Origin: Pelomonas sp. Root1444
Lineage (GTDB): Bacteria > Pseudomonadota > Gammaproteobacteria > Burkholderiales > Burkholderiaceae_C
Reading direction: 5' to 3'
Assembly (NCBI RefSeq): GCF_001426885.1
Contig: NZ_LMFP01000003.1
Coordinates: 1 to 64,000 of the forward strand
DNA length: 64,000 bases
Numbering within the stretch: the first letter of the stretch is position 1; each line of letters opens with the position of its first letter. The notes under the pieces were generated by a model. It saw only the letters and a program-made list of their open reading frames with translations. It was not told where the DNA came from and searched no databases. Below, piece by piece: positions 7,126-16,127 of the stretch. The position numbers were made by a program, and so were the translations under genes.

Positions 7126-9479
7126 GGCAACACCTCGATGGCCACCGGCTCAGGCGGGAGCACCGTCGGCTGGTTGGTGTCGGCGCCAATCACGTTGAGC
7201 CGCGGCGCGCTCAAGTCAAGCCGCCCAGCTTTGGTGGCCACCAACGTCAGCTCCACGAGACCGCCGCGCCCTGTCATCAGCTTGCCCTCTGATCTCAGCA
7301 ACCCGATGTCGATCTGGCCCGATCTCTCGTCCACGGCCGAACTGATGTTGACCGGTGCACCCTGCGCCTGCCAGAACCCGCCCGCCTTGGGCTGCATCAA
7401 CCTCAGACGGCCGGGCCCTGAAATCAAACCGAAGTTCAGACCCTTGAGCGCTGCGGACACCTCGCCCATCAGCACTAGGTTGAACGGCTGGCCCACCCTC
7501 ACCTGTTCCGGCGCCTGCCAGCGCAGCGAGACTTGGTTGGGTGGCAACTCGTCGGCCGCCGACCCCGTCGGCCCTTGGGCAGGCAAGTCAGCAGGCGGGG
7601 CCCCAGATGCCGTTTGCATGGCCGCGCCCGCCGCAGAAGCCGTCTTTCCAGGCCGAGGGTCCGGCACGCTTTCCGGTGCTACCCGTCCCCCCACCTGGCG
7701 CAGCCGCGTGTAAGCCTCAGTGCCCACCCACAACTCCGTCTCGCTCGGGTCCATCTGACGCAGGTTGCGCACGATGCGCGGCGTGATTGACAGCACTAAT
7801 TCCGTCCGGCTGCCGTCATCCAACTGGCTGCCGAACAGCCGGCCCAGCAGCGGTATGTCACCCAAGCCAGGGAAGCGCGTGCCACTGCTCCGCTCTTCCT
7901 TGCTCAGCAGGCCAGCCAGTAGTTGAGTCTCGCCGTCTTTCAGCCGCAGGGCTGTGCTGGCATTGCGGGTGCTGATCTGGTAAGCCGTCGTGCCCGAGGC
8001 TGTTTTCAACTGGCTGGCCAGTGAGCTGACTTCCAAAGCCAGGCGGATCATGACCTCGTCGTTGGCATAGATCGTTGGTTCCAGGTCCAGCTTCAGACCG
8101 ACATCGATGTAGCTCACGCTGTCACCGACGAAGCCCAACTGCCCCGTCGTCGTCGTCACGATGGGCACCTTGTCCCCGATCAGCACCTTGGCCTTTTCGC
8201 GGTTCTTCGCCCTCACCCGCGGGTTGGCCAGCACTTGTGAGTCATTCACCTCGCGACGCAGGTTCAACGTTGCACCGCCCAGCGAGACGCCCACGCGATT
8301 GCTGCCCACATCGCGCAGTTGGTCCAACGTCAACGACGCCCCCGAACCTGCGGGGAGGAGCGTCAGGCCGACGCTGGTCGGCAGCTTCAGCCCCAGTTCC
8401 GTCAGCCGGCTGGAGCGCACTTCGAGCACTTCCAGCTCCAGGAGCACCTCGGGTTCCTGCGTGTCGTAGAGCCCGATCAGGCGTTCAGCGAGAGCCATGG
8501 TTTCAGGTGACTCGCGCAAGGACAGCATGTTGCTGCGGTCGTCCACGAACGGGTCTTTCACCTTCAGCATCGACTTCAAGAAGGCTGCCGCCCCTTTGGC
8601 TTCGGCATTTGCAAGGTAGTACACCCGAATCACCTGCTCCTGGTATTCGTGCTGCTTCTCCGGCGTGTTCGGATAGATCAACACGGTGCGCTCGTCCAGC
8701 ACCTTGCGCGCAAGTTGATGCGTGCTCACCAGCAGGTCCAGCGCGTCTTCCACCCGCACGTTCTTCAGGTAGACCGTTACGCGCAGGTCAGAACGGATAT
8801 CCTTGTCCAACACGAAGTTCAGACCACTGTAGCGGCTCACCACGTCCAGCACCTGGCGAAGACCCGCGTCGCGGAAGTCAAGCGACACCGGCCGCTGCTC
8901 AGCCAGGCCCAGTTGGGCGGCCTTGAGCTGTACGTCGCGCTGTGCCATCAAGATCTGTCGGCGCAGCGCCAGGAGTCCATCGTGGCGCGGGTTGGTCTTG
9001 AGCGCCTCTTCCACTGTGCTCAAGGCCGCCGCCGTCTGGCTGCGCGCCAGCAGCGCCTCAGCGTCACCTTGGACCGCACGCAAACGGCGCTCGTTGCGCA
9101 CGGCCAGCAACTGCTCAGCCACCCGTCCCGAACTGGGCTCCACCGCCAGCGCACGGTCCAGCAGGCGTTGCGCCTCGTCCAGTTGTCCTTGTACCCGCAG
9201 GCGCAAGGCCTCGGACAGCCACGAGTTCAGCGTGTCCGTGCGCAAGCGCAGGTAGTGGCTGCGTAACTGGGCATTCTCCGGCTCGCGCCGGAGACCTTGC
9301 TCTAGCGCGATGAGCGCCTCTTCGGACCGGCCCGCGGCCTGTAGGCGCTCGGCCTCCATCTGCACAGGGTGGGCGCAGCCAACCATCGCGAGAATCAGCG
9401 CCATCGCCAGCAAACACAACACAACAGCGCGTCCCGAAGCCCCGCTCCGCGCCTGGGCGACGGCATGCATCCCGCTCAC
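7122..9479 (-). CDS. Lipoprotein secretin with TPR, STN and cohesin-like domains (GspD/MshL type)
   Basis: This 785-residue protein should form the outer-membrane channel. It starts with a lipoprotein signal; the lipobox MVGC puts the modified Cys at residue 35. Residues about 40-190 are helical TPR-like repeats (EEALIALEQGLRREPENAQLRSHY). An STN/N0-type domain follows (VSLDFRDAGLRQVLDVVSRYSGLNFVLD), then the secretin core with LLELEVLEVRSSRL, VPIVTTTTGQ and a TELVLSITPRIVR end. The last 130 residues (VSLRWQAPEQVRVGQPFNLVLMGEV...) resemble a cohesin beta-sandwich, seen in some secretins but not in classical GspD. The order PilO-PilP-secretin recalls MSHA or pilus loci. Confidence 0.9.
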   Translation of the reverse strand: MSGMHAVAQARSGASGRAVVLCLLAMALILAMVGCAHPVQMEAERLQAAGRSEEALIALEQGLRREPENAQLRSHYLRLRTDTLNSWLSEALRLRVQGQLDEAQRLLDRALAVEPSSGRVAEQLLAVRNERRLRAVQGDAEALLARSQTAAALSTVEEALKTNPRHDGLLALRRQILMAQRDVQLKAAQLGLAEQRPVSLDFRDAGLRQVLDVVSRYSGLNFVLDKDIRSDLRVTVYLKNVRVEDALDLLVSTHQLARKVLDERTVLIYPNTPEKQHEYQEQVIRVYYLANAEAKGAAAFLKSMLKVKDPFVDDRSNMLSLRESPETMALAERLIGLYDTQEPEVLLELEVLEVRSSRLTELGLKLPTSVGLTLLPAGSGASLTLDQLRDVGSNRVGVSLGGATLNLRREVNDSQVLANPRVRAKNREKAKVLIGDKVPIVTTTTGQLGFVGDSVSYIDVGLKLDLEPTIYANDEVMIRLALEVSSLASQLKTASGTTAYQISTRNASTALRLKDGETQLLAGLLSKEERSSGTRFPGLGDIPLLGRLFGSQLDDGSRTELVLSITPRIVRNLRQMDPSETELWVGTEAYTRLRQVGGRVAPESVPDPRPGKTASAAGAAMQTASGAPPADLPAQGPTGSAADELPPNQVSLRWQAPEQVRVGQPFNLVLMGEVSAALKGLNFGLISGPGRLRLMQPKAGGFWQAQGAPVNISSAVDERSGQIDIGLLRSEGKLMTGRGGLVELTLVATKAGRLDLSAPRLNVIGADTNQPTVLPPEPVAIEVLP

Positions 9480-9525
9480 ATCAACCTTTCGTCTTGGTTC
9501 AGGCCAGATCGCGCATGCCTGCCGT

Positions 9526-10077
9526 CTAGGGCAGTGTGCCCGCCGCTGCGGCAGTTGGCATCGGCAACACCACGGGTTCAGAAGCCGCCGGGTGGCGCAA
9601 ACGCAGCTCGCGCGGACCTATGGCCTCCACTTCGTAGCCGCTGCTCAGCACCAGCCCGGGCTTGGCTGCCAGCAACTGTCCCCCGTCGCTGAGGAACACA
9701 CTCTTTTCATCTTCCGGGCTCGTGAAGCTGCCGGCGATGCGGGGTGATGCTGGGGGCAGCAATGCGGCAGCCATTGCCGCTGTAGCATTGGCCATCGCCG
9801 GGCCGTTGGGCAGCCTAATGCTCGGCTCACCGGCCGAGGCGGCGCGGGGGAAAAATGGATCGGCAAGGGCCGCCTCGCGCAACGTGGACGATTTGCCGGC
9901 GCGAACGCCCAAGGCTGGCACGCGAGGCACGGGCGGCGCAACCAGGGTTTCAGAAGCAGGTGATACCTCCACTGGTTCGGGCCACCACAGCGCCCAAGCG
10001 GTGGCAAACACGCTGGCGAACAAGGCCCAACCCAGCGGCGAGCGGAATCGGGGCGTGGAGGCCTGCGACCTGCTCAC
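9526..10077 (-). CDS. PilP/GspC-like inner-membrane periplasmic protein
   Basis: This 183-residue protein has one N-terminal membrane segment (LGWALFASVFATAWALWW), a Pro/Ala-rich periplasmic linker and a small C-terminal beta domain (GSFTSPEDEKSVFLSDGGQLLAAKPGLVLSSGYEVEAIGPRELRLRHPA) that looks like the homology region of GspC or the PilP beta domain. That domain contacts the secretin in pili and T2SS. It overlaps the PilO-like gene by four bases and precedes the secretin gene by 46 bases. Assignment rests on topology, the beta domain and gene order. Confidence 0.7.
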   Translation of the reverse strand: MSRSQASTPRFRSPLGWALFASVFATAWALWWPEPVEVSPASETLVAPPVPRVPALGVRAGKSSTLREAALADPFFPRAASAGEPSIRLPNGPAMANATAAMAAALLPPASPRIAGSFTSPEDEKSVFLSDGGQLLAAKPGLVLSSGYEVEAIGPRELRLRHPAASEPVVLPMPTAAAAGTLP

Positions 10078-10622
10078 TTGGGATTGGCTCCAGGCGTGAA
10101 TAAGAACTCGACACGCGCCAACACGCCTTGCACTGCGGGCGCATCACTCTCGATGCGAGTCAGGTCTAGAGACTTGAAGGCTAGGGCCTGCGGCCAAGTG
10201 GTCAGCATGCCCGCCATCCAGGCCTTCACTCCTGGGTAAGGGCCTTGGAGCTCGAATGACACGACGGTCGTGAAGCCGGCGCCGTCCGCCGCCTGGTGAC
10301 TCGGAGCCATCATCAGCCGGCGTGTATTGACGCCCAGGCGAAGTTCGGCTTCCAGGGCGGTTTGGGCTAGGCGGTCGAATGGTCGCACGGCCGCCTCGCG
10401 CGCCTCTGGCGCCGTGATAAGGGCGGTACGTACATCAGGCTGCACCACTGAAGAGGAGCGAAAAGCTGAAGACGCAAGGCTGTCTGCTTTTCCGTCTTGA
10501 ACCCGATTGACACGCCCCTGCGCGATGCCAATCTCAAGCCAGAAACATACCATACCTACAGCAAGAACAAGCGCGACCCCGATCAATGGTCTATCTATTC
10601 GGCAGAGTTGCCACCAAAACAT
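10074..10622 (-). CDS. PilO/GspM-like inner-membrane assembly protein
   Basis: This 182-residue protein has a single N-terminal membrane segment (PLIGVALVLAVGMVCFWLEIG), then a periplasmic part ending in a ferredoxin-like stretch: TTVVSFELQGPYPGVKAWMAGMLTTWPQALAFKSLDLTRI. The phrase F.L.G.Y..V..F/WL..L...P is typical of PilO and GspM. It is the first gene of the secretion operon. A perfect 18-bp palindrome lies 34 bases upstream of its start. The downstream PilP-like gene overlaps it by four bases. Confidence 0.75.
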   Translation of the reverse strand: MFWWQLCRIDRPLIGVALVLAVGMVCFWLEIGIAQGRVNRVQDGKADSLASSAFRSSSVVQPDVRTALITAPEAREAAVRPFDRLAQTALEAELRLGVNTRRLMMAPSHQAADGAGFTTVVSFELQGPYPGVKAWMAGMLTTWPQALAFKSLDLTRIESDAPAVQGVLARVEFLFTPGANPK

Positions 10623-11090
10623 TTGCGCCCCATTTCTGTCAATAGAAGCTCAAGCCTGAATTGCGCAATTCAGTTCATCATCCCCAGCCCTTCAATCGAG
10701 AAGGGCGCTGATTGTGACGAAAAATTCGCAAACAACAAGGCCCTAACCACATCCTCCGCCATATGGCCCATCAAGCCGATGAATTAAATATCTAAACACG
10801 ATTAATAAGATTATCCAGATTGGTAGCCCCCTGTCAACAGCAAGTTGGCGCCGAATGCTGGTGCTTGAAGGTGGAAAATGTGACGCACGCGGTGGCGTTG
10901 GCAGCAATAGCAACTGCGTGAAAGCGACTGCAACGCCGTACAACCATTCAATGAAAAGCCAAATTGTTATGCCTGTTAGCCGCAACTCACGCTTCAAGCG
11001 GCGAAATTGCGAGCGGCATCTATCGTACCGTGTTTATGCAAAAAGTCCCGTCAACCGAAGCGACCACCAATGCGATAATAAAAAACGCCC
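10623..11090. other. AT-richer intergenic region, probable promoter of the secretion operon
   Basis: This 468-bp gap separates the immunity-like gene from the secretion operon on the same strand. It is visibly richer in A and T than its surroundings. It holds an 18-bp palindrome at 10656-10673. An 84-codon minus-strand frame (10743-10997) with two hydrophobic stretches could encode a small membrane protein, but its composition is odd and I do not call it a gene. The secretion operon is likely transcribed from here. Confidence 0.5.
10656..10673. promoter_or_regulatory. Perfect 18-bp palindrome upstream of the secretion operon
   Basis: CTGAATTGC is followed directly by its exact reverse complement. 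It lies 34 bases upstream of the first codon of the PilO-like gene, a usual place for a repressor or activator dimer site. No matching regulator gene is next to it. Confidence 0.4.
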
Positions 11091-11540
11091 TCATTCACAA
11101 ACCGCACGAATACCAGAACGGAACTTTGTAGAATCCCCGCCAACTTTGAACACGGAGCATCGTTTTGCCTCGGGCATTATCCGATGGGCCAGTCGCGCAT
11201 TGCCGCCACCGTATGAGCAAATCATCCATGCCTCGGCTTTTCCGATTGATTTTGGGAAATTCCAGTAATATTCATTTGCGCCTTTTGAAATTGGCGCCAG
11301 TATGACATTATCACTCCTTTCCTTATGAATCTTGCCTTCAATAATCTCAAGTCCCTTCAAAAACAGCACTGTTGAGTCATTGATAAGAGTCCATCCATCT
11401 ACCATATCGGCAGCCTCATCAACTTGGCGGAACTGCGGACACTCCTGGCATAGCGCCATCTTTGGTAAGAATGCGATGCCAAGCATGGAAATGACAAAGG
11501 GAAGCCGACCGAGGCTGCGAGCCAGAGATAATTTGGTCAT
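11091..11540 (-). CDS. Exported STY0301-like protein, candidate immunity protein of the RHS toxin
   Basis: This 149-residue protein begins with a Sec signal (RLPFVISMLGIAFLPKMALCQ) and matures near ECPQ. The mature part has the layout I associate with the STY0301 family: an N-terminal CP, a GW (VDGWTLINDS), ILAPI, a central W, MICSYGG with a Cys, LAH and a late C (KRCSVF). The start codon overlaps the RHS toxin stop by four bases, so toxin and partner are co-translated. An exported partner next to a toxin whose C-terminus looks like a peptidoglycan amidase fits a periplasmic immunity protein. Base composition is lower in GC than the secretion operon, as is common for toxin/immunity modules. 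Confidence 0.65.
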   Translation of the reverse strand: MTKLSLARSLGRLPFVISMLGIAFLPKMALCQECPQFRQVDEAADMVDGWTLINDSTVLFLKGLEIIEGKIHKERSDNVILAPISKGANEYYWNFPKSIGKAEAWMICSYGGGNARLAHRIMPEAKRCSVFKVGGDSTKFRSGIRAVCE

Positions 11541-14074
11541 TTCTTCTTCTCCTCTTGTTTAGGAAACAGAATTACCCTGAAGTCTTTCGCATTGTTACTT
11601 TGCGTTGGATTTGTGAGGCTCACCTCACGAACGGTACGCTCTTGAACCTTCTCGCCTCGGTCCTTCATTGATTTCCACTGATCCACCATTTTTATACTTC
11701 CATTGGCTCGCGTAGGAACACTTAGCAGGCCAGCGTGCTGGCCGGTATCTTTGGACTCAAACTTCCCTTGCTCATTAAAATTCCCGATCGCAGTGCCCGG
11801 GGGGGTGTCTTTATCAACCTTCGACCCCGCCCTCCACTCACTGGTAGGAACATTTCCAACCGTCTTCTGTACTAGCACCACACATTGGGCTTCGCCAGCC
11901 CTGTTAAGAAAAAGATCATGGCCGACCAAGGAAGCAGGATTCTGAAATGCACGCGACTCATATACCTTTCCGTCAATCGTCTTCTCCTCCTCACCATCGG
12001 GATCGGTTCTGTTTAACGGATCATCGCTAACGTAGGTATACAAATTCATATCTACTTTGTACCCTACCGGATCCACTTGCAGAAACCGTCCAATTGTTGG
12101 ACTATATATCCGCGCCTTGTAGTAGTACACCCCGAGTTCAGCTAAGTAGGTCTGCCCTGTGTACGCAAAGCGCCCCTGATTAACTGCGCTGGGCACACCG
12201 TAGGCGTCATAGGCGTTGACATAGAGCGTAGCGCCTGCGCTGTTCGTCGCGGAAATCACCGACCCCTGACGATCCCCATGCAGAAACTGTCGATTGCCGA
12301 CACCTACGGCACTGCCGGCGTAACTGACCAGGGGCTGGTCAACCCCGTTGCCGGCGACGTACCGCTTGGCGATCGCCCCGTTCTGGTACTCTGCGATAAG
12401 CGTGCTGCCGCTGTAGACGAACTGCGTGGATTGACTGCCCGAAGTAAGCTTGTAAAGTCGACCCAGTGGATCATAGGCCAACGTGGCGTTATGGCCGCCG
12501 ACGGCAGAAACCAAGCGGTTCTCGGCGTCATAACCGTAGGTGGTGTTGGCATCAGCAGTGAGGTTGCCGTTGGCGTCGTAGCTGAAGGCCCTGCCGCTGA
12601 CAGAGGTATACTGGTTGAGGCCATTGGCGACATAGTTTCCCGTCGCGCTGCCTTTCTCGCGATACTGAAAATTGTCGTTGCTGTATGCCATCTGCTTGAT
12701 TTGGCCAGCCGGGTTATACGATGCAGTTTCGTTGAAGGCATAATTGGCATCCGTCGGCGCAAGCCCGTTGAAGTAATTACGCGACCAGCTGTCATACTGA
12801 AACGTCGTCGTCGCAGATGCTGTGCCGCCCGTGTAAAGCGCGCTGACTCGGTCCTGGCTGTCAAATCCGATCTGAATCAACACCGGGCTGTCGGCAGTGG
12901 AGCCCTCCTTGATGAAATTCAGTTGGTCCAACCCATCATATTCATATCTGAATGGCGTCCCGTCTGCATGCGTGATGAGGACGCGATTGCCATTGAGGTC
13001 GTATTTGTGGGAAGCGGTATAGGTCGTTCCCCCGACGCTGGTGGCTTCACTGGCCAGTTGGCCAAAACCGTCGTAAACCGTTGCAATGCCAGAGCCGCTC
13101 GGGCCGCCAAAGTTGGTGTAGCGGGGATGGTCCTGCAGGTCATAGCCCATATAGACGTCGGTATCAACGGCGCTGTCCGGGACGTCCTTCAGTGTATTGC
13201 GATTGAGGGCGTCATAGGCGTAGTTGATGACCCGCATGTCTCGCTTGGTCAGCTTAGTTCGGTTACTGTTGTTGTCGTAGCTATATTGCTCGACATCGGT
13301 AGTACTAAACTGGCCCGGCGTGGTTTTGCTCGGGAAGTACATCTTGCTCACCCGACGCAAGCCGTCATAGTCCAGATGGGTGACGTTGCCGTTCGCGTCT
13401 TTCTGGTCTGTAAGCAACGAGAAGGTATTGGTGGCCGTGGCAGTGCCGCCATAAGTATTGGTGACGTAGTCCATTTGAAGACCCGGGACGTTATAAGCCC
13501 GAGTCTCGACGGTCATCTGGAAATACGTGTTATACGAAAAACGAGTGATCCGATCCGGCCCATCGCTGCCTTCGGCGCCTAAGGTGCAGGCGTCGGCCGG
13601 GAGGCCGCCGTAGATCGCAGGATTCATGCGCACCGTTTTGCAGATAACTTGATTCCAATCGTCGTAGCTGTACTGCACCAGCCCCACGGTTTGCCCGTCG
13701 GTTCCGACTTGGGATTCAGTGGCTTTGCGCCCAAGACTGTCGTAAGCGTAGACGGTTTTGCGGTTCGGCGTGAAGTTCGAACCCCAGTTCACGGGCGCAA
13801 CGGTATCGTTTTGCCAAGTCGTCAGCACGCCTTCTTCGACCGACAACAGCACGCCGCGCGTGGGGTCGTAGGTATTACGAACGGCCGGCCAGGGGGCCAA
13901 GCCATTTGCTGAAGGCTTGATCACACCGATGACTTGCCGGTTGCTGTTATAGCGCGTGGCAGTCAAATAAGCCTGATATGTCTGGGCGGCCTGTGCCACT
14001 TCGTGCAGCAGAAGCGCCGGCAGTGCCAAACAAACAGCAGCAACGAGTTTGGAGAGGATCATGGACGATTTCAT
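11537..14074 (-). CDS. Sec-exported RHS/YD-repeat protein with BPSL0067-like amidase C-terminus (polymorphic toxin)
   Basis: This 845-residue protein starts with a clear Sec signal (SKLVAAVCLALPALLLHEVAQA). Residues about 40-640 are YD/RHS repeats (YAYDALNRNTLKDV, YEYDGLDQLN, YDAENRLVSAVGG). The RHS-associated core follows: ARIYSPTIGRFLQVDPVGYKVDMNLYTYVSDDPLNRTDPDG, near residue 693. The variable C-terminal 150 residues contain QCVVLVQ (C731), GQHAGLL (H780) and MVDQW (D798), with GTAIGNF between, the arrangement I recall for BPSL0067-family NlpC/P60-like proteins. The usual DPxGL self-cleavage motif is not obvious. It is the third gene of an exported RHS operon and is followed by its likely immunity gene. 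Confidence 0.85.
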   Translation of the reverse strand: MKSSMILSKLVAAVCLALPALLLHEVAQAAQTYQAYLTATRYNSNRQVIGVIKPSANGLAPWPAVRNTYDPTRGVLLSVEEGVLTTWQNDTVAPVNWGSNFTPNRKTVYAYDSLGRKATESQVGTDGQTVGLVQYSYDDWNQVICKTVRMNPAIYGGLPADACTLGAEGSDGPDRITRFSYNTYFQMTVETRAYNVPGLQMDYVTNTYGGTATATNTFSLLTDQKDANGNVTHLDYDGLRRVSKMYFPSKTTPGQFSTTDVEQYSYDNNSNRTKLTKRDMRVINYAYDALNRNTLKDVPDSAVDTDVYMGYDLQDHPRYTNFGGPSGSGIATVYDGFGQLASEATSVGGTTYTASHKYDLNGNRVLITHADGTPFRYEYDGLDQLNFIKEGSTADSPVLIQIGFDSQDRVSALYTGGTASATTTFQYDSWSRNYFNGLAPTDANYAFNETASYNPAGQIKQMAYSNDNFQYREKGSATGNYVANGLNQYTSVSGRAFSYDANGNLTADANTTYGYDAENRLVSAVGGHNATLAYDPLGRLYKLTSGSQSTQFVYSGSTLIAEYQNGAIAKRYVAGNGVDQPLVSYAGSAVGVGNRQFLHGDRQGSVISATNSAGATLYVNAYDAYGVPSAVNQGRFAYTGQTYLAELGVYYYKARIYSPTIGRFLQVDPVGYKVDMNLYTYVSDDPLNRTDPDGEEEKTIDGKVYESRAFQNPASLVGHDLFLNRAGEAQCVVLVQKTVGNVPTSEWRAGSKVDKDTPPGTAIGNFNEQGKFESKDTGQHAGLLSVPTRANGSIKMVDQWKSMKDRGEKVQERTVREVSLTNPTQSNNAKDFRVILFPKQEEKKK

Positions 14075-14091
14075 TGTGTAATCTCAATGCC

Positions 14092-16077
14092 TCAGTAGCA
14101 GCTGGCCAAGCCTGCCTTGGGTTTGATTTCACCGATTCGGTTGCCAAAGCTGTCGTATTGATAGCAGGTACGACGAACCTGGAGGGCACCTTCGGCATAG
14201 GCCGAGACCGTCACGCCGCGAAGCTCCAGGTTATTGGCCGCGTTGGCTGGACCGTAGTCGTAGTCGGTAATGATTTCGTCTGCTGCCCCCCCCGTGCAAC
14301 CGCTGCCATCGGCAATGGTTGCGGTGGCCAAGCAGGTGCGCTCGCGCGTCAACAGATAGACCGGCGCGCTAGCTTGCGCATACCCTGTCGCACTGGTTTT
14401 GAAATAAGCATAAAGCGGCGTGTAGGTGTAGCGAATCTCAGGCCTCACACTGACGCCACCGGAAATCACGGCAGGCTTGCGCACGCGTGAAACTTGACCA
14501 GAATTTGGTTCGTATTCGAAATCAGTTTGATTGCCGTTCCCGTCCCTAATCCAAATCGCTTGATTGCAGGTTTTGCGGTTAGTGCAAGTCGCGGGATAAG
14601 AAGCCGTCTGAACGGTGACGCCGTTTTTCGTGATGGAATTGATGTTGAGGCGGGCGTCGTAGCCATAAACGGTCGACACACCAGTCAATGTGTCAGTAAT
14701 ACTTTGCAGCAGGTTGCGTCGGTCTTTTGAGAGCCTAATGACCTGATCCCAGCTCTGTATCAGCCAAGCTCCAAATTCAACATGCGAGTCGACCGAGGTG
14801 ACGCACCTTCCGCCGCAACCGGAACGCGACTCGCCCGGATATTGCCCAGCAACTGCGGGATAATATGTCATCTGTGCAGAACCCGCTGTCGACGTTTTCA
14901 AGGTCGCGGTTCCCTTGGAGGTATACCAAGCATACAAATCTGTGTTTCCTGCTACGACCAGTTCCGTATCGTAGGCATACGTTACTTCGGGTACGTTTGC
15001 GCGAGTGCTCTTGATGCCGATTAAGCGCGTCGCACGGAAGTTTGGATCACCCATCGACGCCGGCTTTTTAAAGGGCGCATGCTTATACTCAGTGGTGCCA
15101 CCTTCTGAATCCGTGACAATCAAGCTTCCCGGCGCCAAAAACATGGAGCGAGGCATGCCCGACGGCCACGTATAGGTTGCACGCGGCCAATTCACCGTCA
15201 AGCCAGGGCACGCCGAATTGACGTCAGGATACGGATTCAGGCCGGTCGGAATGCAATAGTCGATCGCGTTGTTTATTGCCACAACATATCGCGGCGCTTG
15301 CTCGCCCCAACCCACCCCAGGAATTGAATTGTTCGACGGATCATCGTTCGGCACGGCGGTATTTTGTGTCGAATAAATATATTTGAGCTGATATCCGGTA
15401 TTGGTAGTGACGCTCTGTGCAATTTCACCGCCATAATAGTAAATGGTAAATCCGTTGGCAGCTTGAATATTTTTGATCGTGAGAGGGATTCCCAAGTTCG
15501 AAAGATTTCGAGCGTCGAAGCCTGCGAACGACGCAAAAGTCGACGTTGACCCATCAGGCTTCGTCCAAACCATGGTCGGCTCCGTTGTACCATTCGCGGG
15601 AACGACCTCCAGTATGTTGCGTGGGTCGCCGTTATACGACGTAAAAGTGCCATCAGCGTTGATGGAAAAATCGAAGGATCCTCCCGTATCGTAGGCGCGC
15701 ATCACATAAACCCACGCAGCCGGATTATTTGCTTGCCCGGGCGGTATATGGCGGAGTGTCAGCCTTAATACACCGGTAAACTTGTCCTTTGGACCCTGCA
15801 AGCCAGAGACGTATTCATCGCCTGCCCACCCCGTGTTTACCATATTGCCAGCGTAGGTTGAAATCGAATGCTCAAGCCCCAAGGCTTTGCTGCCTATGGT
15901 CACATCGACCAATGTCGGGGACGGCCGACCACTCATCGCGCTGACACCGTGTCTATTGATCATGTCGTAAGGTGGCGGGTCCAGACGGCCCGCGCAGGCG
16001 GCTCCGCATCCCAATGCTAATAACCATGTAGCTGTAACAATGCCAAAAGGTTTGGAGGAAATGCAGTTCGCAATCAT
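14092..16077 (-). CDS. Sec-exported RHS repeat protein (N-terminal shell half)
   Basis: The frame opens earlier, but the ATG at 16077 starts a good Sec signal (ISSKPFGIVTATWLLALGCGAACAG), giving 661 residues. The first 400 residues resemble the N-terminal beta-propeller/plug region seen before YD repeats (PTLVDVTIGSKALGLEHSIST, a Cys-containing insertion), and the last 200 are YD repeats (VYGYDARLNINSITKNG, YQYDSFGNRIGEIKPKAG). It lacks the RHS core and any toxin domain. The next gene starts 17 bases later with its own signal peptide and continues the repeats, so the two may form one two-chain cocoon or may be a split ancestral gene. Confidence 0.85.
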   Translation of the reverse strand: MIANCISSKPFGIVTATWLLALGCGAACAGRLDPPPYDMINRHGVSAMSGRPSPTLVDVTIGSKALGLEHSISTYAGNMVNTGWAGDEYVSGLQGPKDKFTGVLRLTLRHIPPGQANNPAAWVYVMRAYDTGGSFDFSINADGTFTSYNGDPRNILEVVPANGTTEPTMVWTKPDGSTSTFASFAGFDARNLSNLGIPLTIKNIQAANGFTIYYYGGEIAQSVTTNTGYQLKYIYSTQNTAVPNDDPSNNSIPGVGWGEQAPRYVVAINNAIDYCIPTGLNPYPDVNSACPGLTVNWPRATYTWPSGMPRSMFLAPGSLIVTDSEGGTTEYKHAPFKKPASMGDPNFRATRLIGIKSTRANVPEVTYAYDTELVVAGNTDLYAWYTSKGTATLKTSTAGSAQMTYYPAVAGQYPGESRSGCGGRCVTSVDSHVEFGAWLIQSWDQVIRLSKDRRNLLQSITDTLTGVSTVYGYDARLNINSITKNGVTVQTASYPATCTNRKTCNQAIWIRDGNGNQTDFEYEPNSGQVSRVRKPAVISGGVSVRPEIRYTYTPLYAYFKTSATGYAQASAPVYLLTRERTCLATATIADGSGCTGGAADEIITDYDYGPANAANNLELRGVTVSAYAEGALQVRRTCYQYDSFGNRIGEIKPKAGLASCY

Positions 16078-16127
16078 GGTTTCAGACTCTTTGCTGATGA
16101 ACGATGCTTTTGAGGTATTGACTGGCA

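Noticed and set aside
10743-10997. 84-codon minus-strand frame with two hydrophobic stretches
   Set aside because: No ribosome site, unusual composition, in an AT-richer promoter region; probably chance.
12278-13582. 434-codon plus-strand frame
   Set aside because: Antisense of the RHS repeats; its Val/Ile/Gly-rich sequence reflects the repeats on the other strand.
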